Of a stretch of 64,000 nucleotides of DNA, positions 22,103-33,283 are shown piece after piece. Origin of the DNA: Tetrapyrgos nigripes (Eukaryota; Basidiomycota; Agaricomycetes; Agaricales; Campanellaceae); the NCBI GenBank assembly GCA_013368315.1, contig JAACJM010000183.1:62001-126000 (forward strand). Direction: 5' to 3'. A program made the position numbers and the translations under genes. The notes under the pieces were generated by a model. That model saw nothing but the letters and a program-made list of their open reading frames with translations, ran no database searches and was not told where the DNA came from. Within the stretch, counting starts at the first letter, position 1. Each line of letters opens with the position of its first letter.

Positions 22103-22566
22103 TAGTCTTATGGTTTTCTCGCTTGAAGGATCGAGTGTAGGAAGAGATTCTTTGAGTGTGAACTACGTCTACTTAAGAGGAGTGTGTATTACCCGGACTA
22201 GGACCCAGAACTTATACGAAAATGGAATGTTCAGTGGGTTCCTGATAGTGATTGCACTACGACTGACTGGCTGCTGGTCACTGCGAGAACACGGCCCATG
22301 ATGGGCTGAAGTGTCTATCCTGGCACCATTAGAGTATCAATGTAGAGGAGACTATGAATGCGTCTCAGGACTCTCAGTCAGATTAGCACTTGATAGCACT
22401 TGGTCAGAAGCCTTGGTTGGACGGGTAGTAACTCCCTTAGTAAGAGATCGAGATTTGTTCTAATCATCCTATTAGGCACATGTAGAGAGCACTTTCAAGT
22501 TGAAATTTGAGTTGAGTTCCAAAAGTACTTCAGAACAAAAAAAAAAATTGTTTTCAAAGCTCAACC
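22103..22566. other. 3' flank of copy C
   Basis: The first 110 bases still align with the 3' flank of copy B (shared GAGATTCTTTG and AGGAGTGT...TATTACCC), so the duplication covered the whole gene with both flanks. Nothing else was recognised. Confidence 0.4.
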
Positions 22567-25205
22567 TTATCTACAAGGTGAACCGACACTACTTGACAAC
22601 AAATATTGTTGAGGAGCCCATGAAGATGGAAGAGAATCACTGCGTACGCAGCGTACATATCTATCCCTGTCCTGGACCCACTTCCCTGCCTCCCCACCTC
22701 GTGTTAATCTAGCATCATAACAATGGCAATGACAAAACGGAAGTGATTTCCAATGTGGATAAGTGGAAGAAGCTAGGTCGAATGTGGACTCTTCATCTGA
22801 ACAACAGTCAGACTCAGAGTCACTCGTAGACACAGCTAGAATCCTTTGGACTTCGGCCTCTTCCCTCTTGTTGAGCTTCCTACTACGGTTCCTGATATGG
22901 TCCATGGCACCTTCAGTCCCTAAACAATCAGTAGTATGGAACTTGAGTGAAGGGCTAGTGCCAATTTGTGGTATGTATTCATATTTGTCTGGCTCCAATT
23001 CAGATTCCAATTGCTCTGGATAAATGTCGGAGAAAGCTGGGAAATGGCTTGGTGTGTGAGAAGATTACCTTGGTAATTAATAACATGAAATCGGATCCAC
23101 TCACCCCTTCCTGAATAATTTGGATTCCATATGAACGCTGGTAGTCCATGTTCCAGGTTGTAAGTATTGGAATGCGGGTTATGACCAAGACTCCTCTGGT
23201 AATCCCAAATGGCTGAGGACAAGGGTGGTCTGGAAAACACATTGCTCTACATTGACTGCTACCTCCAAATTCAGGAAGCCCAAGAAGTTTCCCAGTTCTA
23301 CATGAAATTCTTTCAGTACCCAAGTCATCAAAGACCAGTAAGGAGATTGCTGCTGGGTGAAAAATGTTGGCTGTGTCACTCCTTGCACTTGCTGAGGGGG
23401 TGGAAGGAAGAGAAAGACATTGTCTTGTGGCAGCAAATAAACAGTTTCTTGGGAGTAATCTCTTCTCAAGGAAAAGTAGCAGGTTATCTGCTCAACAAAA
23501 TCTACCAAAGGTTGAGTTGAGTTAATGGATACTTTGATATATTTTCAGCTAGGAAGCACATACAGAAGTCTTCATATCCAGAAGGACCCACTCCCATCTG
23601 CTCAAAGATATACGTTGCTTGCGCTAGCCAGGCAGATTTTAGTTTGTCATCTATAACAAGCTGCCAGGCATAGGCGTTTGGAATGTATTGAGTTTCTTTG
23701 TAAGAAATTCTGAACTATTGTGAGAAGGATGCCAGAAGAAGTTGAAGGGATGACTTGCCGAGTCCAACCATCATCTTGAAGCTGCACAGCGTGATCATCC
23801 AAATAACGTGAAACTATGGATTTATAATGAAAACATCCCTCTCCAATGGGAATTGGGATGCAGCCAAGTGGTTCTGGCGAACCCCTCCAGTATAGAGCTG
23901 CTAAGCATATCATTGAGGGGTTGTGGAACTTGACTTCGTGATCCTTAAAGATCATGTGAGAGAGAAAATCATGAAAACTGTTTCCTTTCCCTGCTTCAGC
24001 AGAAGTTGGTTGATATAGGCAATGATTTCTTCGGAGGATTGAAAGTGAGGCAGAAACGCATTAGTAGCATCATAATCTCCTGGCGTTTCCCATGAGTAAT
24101 ATAAGTGGAGGTAATGAGGGTTCCAGCTATCGAAATCCTCCTGAATGTTGGGCCCATAGCATAATGCCCCATTTGAAGGGTAGAGCCACACAGATGAATA
24201 ATCGCGCGGTGTATCATACCATGCATCCCATCTGTTCTTAACTATCTAAATTTCAGCAAGAAAAACATACACTTCGATGAAGCAACTCACCGCCCTGTGA
24301 ATCGAAGAATTTGTATTTTATTTCACTCAATCCTCGTTGTCCGGCCCACTATATCAATCACAATGTCCCTTTGGGATCAGTTACAGTTTGAAATCGGGAA
24401 CTGATATGGGCACACCAAACGATGTAATAGATAACAGAAAACAATAGGTGGAGCTGACTTGAATATTTCAAGGATTGGTAAGTGCTCTGTGACTTGGAGA
24501 TTAGTCTCTCATAAATTAACAATCAGAAAAGAAATGGAACCTTCATAGTGAAATATCAATGATGGTGATTGTTTTGACCGAGTGAAAGCATACAACTGCA
24601 GAGCGTTTGCTTCACTTTAAATGGAGAAATCAGTGTTAAAGTGAATCATGAGGCAGGCAATACAATTCACCGAATCTGAGAAAATCTTTGGAGGTCTCTG
24701 AACCATTTCTGGTGTCCTAATCAGTATATGAAGACGCCGCGTATAATCACCAAGCTTACCTTAGCCGCACTTTTTCCCTCGTATGAAATGGCCATGAATT
24801 TTCTATCCGAGACCTTTCTGGACGCCAGCCTGATGACTTGTATCTTCAACCCCCGATTTCTACGGCCTTGCGCTGTCCCAGTGTGATACCGGTCCTTGCT
24901 ATCCTCAATAGCATTACTAATTGAATGCAATATGAGCATATCACCCCTGCGATATTCCTCGAACTCCAATATTTGAGTGTCAATGGCTATATCAAATCAA
25001 CTTCCACAGCCAAACTCACATCCTCCAGTATTGATCGCAGACGAAGCCGCTTCTCTCGTGATCCTGTGTCCAACTCCTCCCACTCATTGTCATCTTCAGC
25101 AGTACGCTTTCCCGTATACTTCTTCCGCACGATAGTACCGTAATTTTGGACAATGATGTTGGAGTCAGAGATAGAGACGTTCTGGGCTTGGTGAAAAAGT
25201 TCCAT
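22567..25205 (-). pseudogene. Decayed gene of a basidiomycete-expanded family with YEG motif
   Basis: The N-terminal part (25205-24987) starts MELFHQAQNVSISDSNI. It continues at 24980-24759 with EFEEYRRGDMLILHSI and FMAISYEGKSAAK, followed by a GTAAGC donor. A C-terminal part (24230-22600) reads SSVWLYPSNGALCYGPN, SFHDFLSHMIFKD, IPIPIGEGCFHY, YWSLMTWVLKEFHVELG and AFIWNPNYSGRGEWIRF, spread over all three frames, and ends in a Ser/Asp/Glu-rich tail. From memory, this order resembles a lineage-expanded family of Agaricomycete proteins of unknown function with an AxxYEGxxA motif. Frameshifts near 25000, 23965, 23290 and 23020 cannot all be introns, and the middle (24700-24240) is poorly conserved. 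Most likely a pseudogene. Confidence 0.5.
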
Positions 25206-26186
25206 ATTCCGAATAACTACAGTGCGATGTTGGAAGAGGAGGAGGAGGGGGAAAAGTGTATTACAGAGAAGAGAGTCGAGGAAAGAAAGGAAGGACAGTG
25301 ACTCCGACTCCCCACCAATCGTTATAACTATCGTTGCGGCGATGCCTGCAGAACAGCATTGTTATGTAACTTCGAGCAACATCATTGATAGCCCACGGTT
25401 TCCTGGAGAACCCGTTGATGGATATGTACCGGACGTTTAAAGTGGGGTCACCGGGAACTGTATAGGCACTTCATTCGGAGTGTTTCAGAGTATAGACTGA
25501 TAAGCGCGCCAGCTGCTTTCCTTTCCTAGCTGTTAAATGTATTTTCCGATGCCTAGAATCAAGGGAACGCATATACACCGAAGGCAGTAGAAGAGAAGCG
25601 TAGAAGAATGACGGAAAAGAAGAAGAAAGACAACGGAGAACAGAGAAAGCAGCCGAGGAAAGAGGATACTTTGCGCTATTGAAAGTCACGGAGCCTAATC
25701 ATAGACCAGCGGTGAAAAAGAGAAGGGAGCGGTGAGAAATTAAGGGGAAAGGACCAATTATAGGCGAAGTAAGGCAAGGAAGCAGAGATGTGTACCGTTC
25801 ACTCGAGCATTGGAGTGGTAGGGCATATGCTATGTCTTTCTGCGTCTCTGCCTTCATCGTCTCTTTTTCCAAAGCTCAGTAACCGCCTTGAAGACGATTT
25901 GAAGAAACGGGTCGGACCAGGTCGAATAAGGCTGCACCAATCTCAGTTCTTGAAGGATTTCTAGGGGTCCGAAAGTGTCCCTCAAAATTTTCGAGGCCGC
26001 TATCGTGATCGGAGTTGTAGGCATTGACGTGTTAGTAGCAGTTGTGGGACGAGACGTAGAAAACCTGTGGGGAATGACCAGAATGAAGAGTCAGGGGTGG
26101 AACTGCGAAGCAGAAAGGAAAGACTGGTGTATACAACTCACTTTAAACGAATCCTCTTCAGGCTTACAACGATAGCCTCCTTTAAC
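25206..26186. other. Intergenic region
   Basis: No gene can be supported. Short open frames exist (25222-25440 on the plus strand and 25471-25689 on the minus strand), but they are rich in Arg/Ser/Lys runs from a purine-rich strand (25560-25640) and lack domains or splice partners. Confidence 0.35.
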
Positions 26187-27310
26187 ATGGCCTCACTCAT
26201 CCCTTCTTTGACAGCTCCAATTTCTCCCAACTTCCAAGTAAGTAGACCGGCGTAGCCAGGACGTTTCCAGCGCCTATCACAACCTAGACACAGTCTCGCG
26301 GCTCGCCGTCGTCGTGGTCAAGAGAAAAGGTACATCCGGCCCGCTCAACCCGAAATGAGTCTAGACTTTAGCTACACAGCCACACAACGACGACTGTAGC
26401 ATCCAAGAACTCGAAGAAGGACTGCTTCCAACTACGCCAAGAGCAACGACACCCCACTCAAGCTCCTTCCTCGCTTTCATCCCCCGGGTACGTCTTTGCC
26501 TCCCGAATGCCTTTCCTTCCGCTGTTTAATCTTTCTGGCGATAATAGACATTTCTTACGGATACGACGCTTAGGGCTCCGCGCCGTACCAGTACTGTACG
26601 GTTTGTACTGGTACCGTACAACGGATACGGTCCCGTACCGTATGTGACTTTCTGATCAAGAAATACGGGGTTGTACGGTACGGGTTCAGCCCGTATATAA
26701 CCGTCTTCTTTATGGCCGTATTACGGGTTTTATGGTATACGGGTTGGTCAAGCCTCGGTGACGAGTTTTGTATCGATTTTTTGACCGTTTTGCTTAGTTT
26801 GGGTAATTTCTCGTAAATAAAGTGCTTGCCATACTGCAAAATTCAAGCCCGGAGAGCATCTTCGAGCAAATTCTGATGAAAAATGGTCTTGATGCAGTAT
26901 TGTTCAGATGTCAATGAGATGTGAAGTCAAGTGAAAACTTTCAGAAAGCCATCTTGGTGAGCACAACCTCAATTTTTGTCCTCCTACTAACTTGTATAGC
27001 TCTCAAGATCAGCACGAAGCCGCTAGAAGGTAAGTCTTCTTTATAATTTTCCTCAGCTGCACCAGTACAGACCCGTATCCAGTATTACTGCCGTACCCGT
27101 ACCCGTCCAGTACCGTACAGGCTTCGAAATGAACCAGTACGATTACGGGTACGGGTATACCGTACCAGTACTGAGCCCGTAAAATTTACGGGCGTACCAG
27201 TATTACTGGACGGTGCGGAGCCCTAACGACGCTGATTGTTTGACGCTTTCATCGCGAACAGCGAAAGAGGAGCAGGAAAATGGAGCATGGATTTGCTGAG
27301 GACGTCTTGG
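26187..27310 (+). CDS. Possible 5' part of a spliced gene, function unknown
   Basis: Four putative exons can be joined without breaking frame: from 26187 (MASLIPSLTAPISPNFQ), from about 26297 (SRGSPSSWSREK), from about 26382 (HNDDCSIQELEEGLL...SSSFLAFIP) and after 27262 (KRSRKMEHGFAEDVLDI). Each is bordered by a GTAAGT, GTACAT or GTACGT donor and an ACAG acceptor. The hAT-type MITE at 26571-27225 would lie wholly within the third intron. The polar, serine-rich peptide has no recognised domain, and the downstream exons were not resolved. The chain of clean junctions is the only support; a chance assembly is possible. Confidence 0.35.
26571..27225. mobile_element. hAT-type MITE with 8-bp target duplication
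   Basis: The ends are inverted repeats (TAGGGCTCCGC... and ...GCGGAGCCCTA), flanked on both sides by the 8-base duplication ACGACGCT (26563-26570 and 27226-27233). Known: hAT elements make 8-base duplications. The interior carries many short sub-repeats of the type CCGTACCGT/GTACGGTACGGG near both ends, possibly transposase-binding sites, and no transposase. Inferred: a 655-base non-autonomous hAT element. Confidence 0.8.
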
Positions 27311-27433
27311 ATATAAGAGGTGTTGGAATATGAGCCTCAGCGAAGTGGGTTTTCACTCTCACTTTTTTTTCTAGTATGCTTCCTTTTTGCTTGTCATCTC
27401 CCTTTTTCCCCTCCCCCGTCAAACCCTCCTTCA

Positions 27434-28257
27434 TGTGTGATAACGATGATGCTCACTGTCTGAGGCTTGTAGAGTCTTCCCATTTGCTTCTCAATGCCCA
27501 TGCACCTCTTCACCCGACCAGAACCGGAGACGAGAGTCTTTTGACGCGTCCTTGTTGCGTCCTTGCTGACTCCTCCTACGATTTCGAAGAACGAGGAGGA
27601 ACTGGACTGAAACAAGTCGTCCGTGTCCGCTACCCGAGCGACTCTACTTATTTACTTGAAGTTTCTCCTTCAAGGCCAACCCAAACTTCAGAATTCGCCC
27701 AAGATCCAAGAGAGACGCAATTTAAGCTGAAGACGGCCGACTCTGAACCCCGGCCCCGGAACCAGATGAAGAGCTGCTAGTTCGTATTAGGACTAGGATG
27801 GGGTATGCGTGTTGAAAAGGGGTTGAAGCGGTCAAGGTTAACTGTAACGTGAAAGGGCAATTAAGCTTAGGAAAATGGAATGTATTCGTTCTCGGAGACT
27901 CGGGCAGAAGGTTTGAATGTCATATCCGCGGCCGATGTGTATAAAGGTGCATCCCAGGACCTAAAATCTCCGTCTTCCATTGTAGCACAGGGTGACCCCC
28001 TTCAGCACCGTAAGGCACTGGGTACCTATGACTCTCTTTTGCAATATCACTTTCTTTGAAATTCCCAGTGCTGTTCGCCACTAATGCATTGTTCCTTTGA
28101 ATCAGGAACATTAACTTTTCAGGAAATTGAGCAAGTAATAAGTATATATCATCAGATGCTTCACTGAAGCGTCTTGCGAAGTACATGATCCTTTCCTATG
28201 ATTACCCTAAATCCTACTTAAAAATGCTATGTCTATTGTCCCAGTGCATACCGTAAA
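27434..28257. other. Intergenic region downstream of the reductase gene
   Basis: No firm gene. An open frame on the plus strand (27376-27780) and one on the minus strand (28186-27920, containing DDIYLLLAQFPEKLMFLI) have protein-like stretches but no start context, domain or splice partners that I could confirm. Confidence 0.35.
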
Positions 28258-31200
28258 TCAGAGACGAGGACGAGCACGACGCGTCGGTGCTGAATCAATA
28301 CCACTCCAATAATTAACATACTCCTCCAAGTGTTCCAAATCCAACGATGTACTCCTCACCATGGAAGACGAATCCTGCGTTGCATTTGATGTTCTAAGGA
28401 TCGTCTCTCCCGATGATATCCTCATGAAATGTTTCTCCAGATAATCGAAAATGGGTAAAACCTTATTCCTTGGATCGTCTCCTAATTTGCGCACCTCGTC
28501 AAGCCAATCATCGTAAGGGATGATGGGTATGGGAGAGGATAAACTTCCACCGAGGATGATAGAGAGATTTCTGAGTATTCCAGACCAGGATTGACGGCTG
28601 GGATTCTCCAATTGATATAAAGGCTTGAATCCTTGCGAGAAGAGTAATTCGGCGATGATGTCTGCAGCTCGGTTTACAGGGAGCCACGACGATGACTAAA
28701 ATATCCATCAGTTAGCCAGTGAAATACTTTGAGAACGTAGATACTCACTCCAGGAAGACTTGGCAACTTCTTCATGAACGTCGAAGTACGAACAATCAAC
28801 GGAAAATGTTCGCTCTCGTTCCATGCGCCACTTCCCTCAGCCCCCGTCAACTGTCCCATTCGAATACTCGATGTCTGTACCAACGCTTCTTCTCCACGTC
28901 CATACATCTCCCCAGCGACTAACATCAATCTCTCTGCAACCCATTTCGATTCAGCGTATCCCATTTCAGTAGAGTATTCCGCTCCGAAGAATTCTTCTGG
29001 GATACCAAAGTATTCGGAGGTATCTTGTTCTTGATTGAGGATGGAATACCTCCCGACGACAGCGATGGAGGATAAGAGGATCACCCGAGTCGGAGTCGAA
29101 GAGCCTGAATGAATGGCTCTTTGACGGTGAGAGGTGCTTTCCATTCCAAGGAGGATGAGATTAGTGAGTAGTTTAATCTGCGACTCGAATGAAGCGAGTT
29201 TCATGTTGAAGTCGACTGGCCAAGCGTTGTGGATGATGTGGGTGACTTGGTGTAGCTGTCAGAGCAAAGTTTAGAATTCCTCTGTAATAAAAGTAATATC
29301 TGATGAAAAACGCACCGCCTCAAATGCACCCTTATCCAGCCCAAAATTAGGCGAATGAAGCTCACTCTCCAGTAAAATAATCTTATTCCAATCCTCTCCT
29401 GAAACCACCGCTCCACGTTTCTTCATCGCCTCCCTCTGCCTTTGCAGAATACTCATCCTGTTCCCGGGCCTCCGTACTAGTCGATTCAAACAAATTATCT
29501 TCTCAACCCTCGGGTTCTTGGCCAATGATGCGAGGATCATACATCCAAGACTCCCAGTCGATCCGGTGAGAAGGATAATTGCACCTCCTTCAAGCTGCCG
29601 AGGGGTAGTGATATTGAAGCCAAATACGCCTGATCCCATCCGCATTCGACGATCATTCGCTTCCTTCGCAATCCCCGCAAAGCTTTTGAGGTGACCACAG
29701 TATTTCTCCACCATAGCCTCCATCACTTTGATCCTTACTTCATCCTTTCCACTGAGACTGGACCCAAACATAGTCGATGTCCCGATAGACCTAGTAGTAG
29801 TAGTTGTCATCATCGTCCAAGCCCGGGCCTCATCAACCCTCCAACCGCCATCGTCAGCTTCTCCACAGAAGGATACTGAAACACGAAATCCTGATCCAAT
29901 TTCCAGTTGTCTCCCATAGGTAAATTAGGAATAGGTGTAGCACGTAACCCTCCTAAAAGGTATGCATGAAGCCTCTTTGCTTGTAAGGAGTTTAGGAGCC
30001 CAGTTTCAAAGAAATCGGTAGTGTCGAAGTCGGTTAGGGTGGCGGTGGGGGAAGTAGGGGAAGAAGAGGAATCAGGACGAACGTCCGTGACGTCGTACAC
30101 GAGTGAGCGTATTTTGTTTCGTAGGGAAGTCTCGAAGTTGGGTTCTGAAGGAGAGGGGAATTTCGTCGCTTTGACATCTGCACTTGGCCCTGCAGACCCG
30201 CCACTAGATTCCAACAGATCATAACACCTATCAATCTCCTCCTTAAACACCTCCACGCTCGCTCTCCTCGCCAAACTTCCCTTATCGGTCCTAATCAGCG
30301 GTTTAACATTTTCAGAAGTAAAGATGATCATCTCTTTGAAAACTTTGCCTTGATCGTCGATGAGGGAATTGCCTTGTTCGAGGTAGGGGGTGAGGGATTT
30401 GGAGATCTCTGCAGTGTCCATATCACTAGTTCGAGTGGAAGAGGAACGCAACTCGATAATCAACCCCATAGCTGTCTGTCCTTCTCCAAAAGCCAGCGCG
30501 GCTTTCACCATCGGATGATCGCATACCGCCTTTTCGAGACTGGCGGGCTGTATCTTTTTTTCCAGTAGCGAGGACAATGAGGTCGTCTATACGTCCCAAG
30601 ATACGGATCTGCCAGTTGGGTTTTTCCTTTTCCTTCCCCTTTGCGTTCTCCTTCTGCTTTCCCTTTGTGTAATCAGGAATTCCACAAGGACTCGGATTCA
30701 ACTCGATCAAATCCTGCATCACAAAAGGTTTTTTCCAACCGGGGGGATGACCGATAAGTTGACGAGCGAGTGGGCCACCGCCTTCAACGGGAACGAGTTC
30801 CAGACCGATGTCGTTTCGAAGGATCAGATAGCGGTGGTCATAACCTGGGGGAACTGGTTCTATGGGGGCGATGGGGCCTACTTCGGTTGTGCCTAGTAGA
30901 TAGAAGAAATGAGGGGATGAGAGAGAGGAAATAAGGAAGGATGTTAATGTTGGTATTGTGAAATGACCGAATGAATCAGTCAAAGTTAAAGTCATTGTAG
31001 TGAATAGCAATGTACTCACCTCCTTGAACCAAAAACTTTACTCCCTTCCTCACCAACTCGTCGCTCGTCGCCTGTTTGACACCTGCTCCTCCTATAGCTA
31101 ACACTTCCAGTTGTCTCAGCGTATCTATCACCTCGTCCTTCCCTCCTATGGCTCCATTCCCTCCGTTAGAATGCGATAACGCCAAAATATCCTCCAAAAT

Positions 31201-32393
31201 CGAAGGAACGGATAACATATACTTCGCATTCGTCGATTTGATCGCAGATAAAACGGTACGGGCGGTGGGTATGACGGTGGAGGGGAGGAGGAAGAAGGGC
31301 ATTCCAATTGATAGGGCCATGGAGGGAGCTAAGAGGCCTAGAGCCTAGATAGACATGAAAGCGTGTGGTTAGTATGAAGCAATGGGGAATAGGGAATCAC
31401 TCACGTGGTACACCGGTGGTGTAGACAAATGAACTCCAAACGGCGCTCCATCCTCCCCAAATTTCGCCGGATCAGGCTCAGGAAACCTATGCGACGTCGC
31501 ATAGATCAACGGATACACCTGTGAATGATATATCGGCTTCGGTAATCCCGTCGTCCCAGACGAATGCATAATATACGCGTCCACATCATCACGTTGCCAG
31601 GCTTTATAGGGAGGTGGGGCTTTCTGAGATAGAGACTGGAGAATGAAACCTTGTCGACTCTTAGGACCAGGTATAAGTTCTTCGAATGAGAGGGCGAGGA
31701 GGAGTTTGGGGAGCTTGCTTGGGGAGTAAGAGTATTGGGATACAAGGATGTCTAAAGCTTTCTTGGCAGCTTGGGAAGTACGTGCGCTGATGAGGATAGT
31801 GGAGGGTTTGACGGTGTTTATGAGGTGGGCGATGGCCAGTGGGGTGAGGCTGGTTGACAGGCAGAGGGCCTAGAGGTAGCGAAGAGCCGTGTTAGCGTGA
31901 GTGGAAGTTGTCGGTCCAAGGTTGGATATTTGGAAAAAAGTAGGAGAGATCAGGAAGGAAGAGAGTTGGCTTGAACTTAGTACTCACCGGCGTACCAACT
32001 CTCAACATCGCTGCGACATAAATATACACTCCAACGTCACTTCCCAGTAAAAATTGCAATTGGAGGGACGACCTGTTCTCTCCGAACCCGAGCGATTGAG
32101 GCGCCTTGACGGATGAGCCATGCAGAGGATGTTTCTACGGCACTTTGAAGTTGAGAAAATGTAACTCTGATGGGTTGGCTGTCGGGTTTTGTGGTTGCCT
32201 GAAGGGCGAATAGGTGGTCTGATTAGGGAATTGAGGGGTAAATGAGTAGGAGTCGCTTCAGTTACGAATACACGAGGAGCATACCTGGATTATGAGTCGC
32301 ATTGAACTGGATGAGTTCTGTTAAAGAGTTTACACCGTCTGAATGATCGTCCCCGTAGCCAAGGTTGATTTTTGGACGTATGTAAGGACGCAT
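28258..32393 (-). CDS. Adenylate-forming reductase (A-T-R, NRPS-like)
   Basis: Eight exons (32393-32274, 32198-31988, 31869-31405, 31344-31020, 30892-29838, 29790-29316, 29255-28749, 28695-28258) give about 1,197 residues. The adenylation domain has HSSGTTGLPKPI and GRIDDLIVLATG. A carrier domain has FFETGLLNSLQAKRL, whose serine would take the phosphopantetheine arm. The reductase domain has the NAD(P) motif LLTGSTGSLG and the YAESK active site. Known: such enzymes activate a carboxylic acid as AMP ester, load it on the carrier and release it as aldehyde or alcohol (Lys2-like; many basidiomycete examples reduce aryl or amino acids). Odd: two single-base insertions, GGGAAG near 32043 and a run of seven A at 30552-30558, break the adenylation domain frame. 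The model is therefore a pseudogene or contains sequence errors. Intron 5 has a non-standard GTTGAT donor. Confidence 0.8.
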
Positions 32394-33283
32394 CCTACAA
32401 TGACTCGAGGGGCAGATACGAAGAAGTGGGTTGTCATTCTGGTTCTATATAGCCAGACGGAGACGGGCAATGCTCCCATTGACATCTAAGAGACACCCTG
32501 GGTCTGATCCGACGTGTACTCGTAAATTGTATCACGGCCGAGGTTAAATGGTACCGAAGCAGGACACTGGACAGGGGCCAATCCAAGGAACAGCGCGTTT
32601 TCATCCATACATATATTGAGTGTACATGTCCGGCATAAGAGCATTAGGAATGGTTGGCGGTAAATGTGGACTTGACAGTGTGATTGCTGTACTTGTTGCA
32701 TAGCCAGCATTGGTCCACCTAAGGGCACTCGGACTCATCCGCGGCCGAGGAGTGCTAAGTGATCCTCGACATGATACGTGCCTGAATGATCGCATTTCGT
32801 TGCTAATGATGGGCCGGACGAGGTCAACTCGGAAAGTGAGGAGGGAATGAAAAGGATGATGAGTGATGCGAACAGAAGCGTAAAACCGGCCCGCAAACGC
32901 CGTACGCATTTGGACAGGACCATCGCTTCCCACTTGCTTCCCACATCGTCGTCGTCTCTGATTTACAGCCTGAGTATGCACCGGCGAGACGCTTCCGTGA
33001 AGCCTCTGGCGATATTCGGTCAAAAGGCATCCTCGCTCACAGCAAACAGTTTATGGATCATTCATGTATTGATTATCATACAACATGAAATCGTCAATAC
33101 AGTCGTAGCACAACAAAAACACAGATGACGGTCCACAGGTTAACTGGTCAAGATACAAAGCGAAAAAGCTTTAATAAACAGCGTATAGGAATGTCCACAT
33201 CCAGCTTTAACTCCTCAACTTCCAAGCGTTCATGAAGAAATGCATCACCTCCCCATTCCGTTCATAACTTCACTACTACAACT
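32394..33283. other. Intergenic region between two convergent-spaced minus-strand genes
   Basis: Upstream region of the reductase gene. No clear TATA box and no supported gene. Open frames here overlap in several phases and look like chance. Confidence 0.35.

Noticed and set aside
29791..29837. Frameshift between the carrier and reductase domains of the adenylate-forming reductase
   Set aside because: A 47-base intron (GTTGAT donor, CTACTAG acceptor) restores the frame, so it was not counted as a third lesion, although the donor is unusual.
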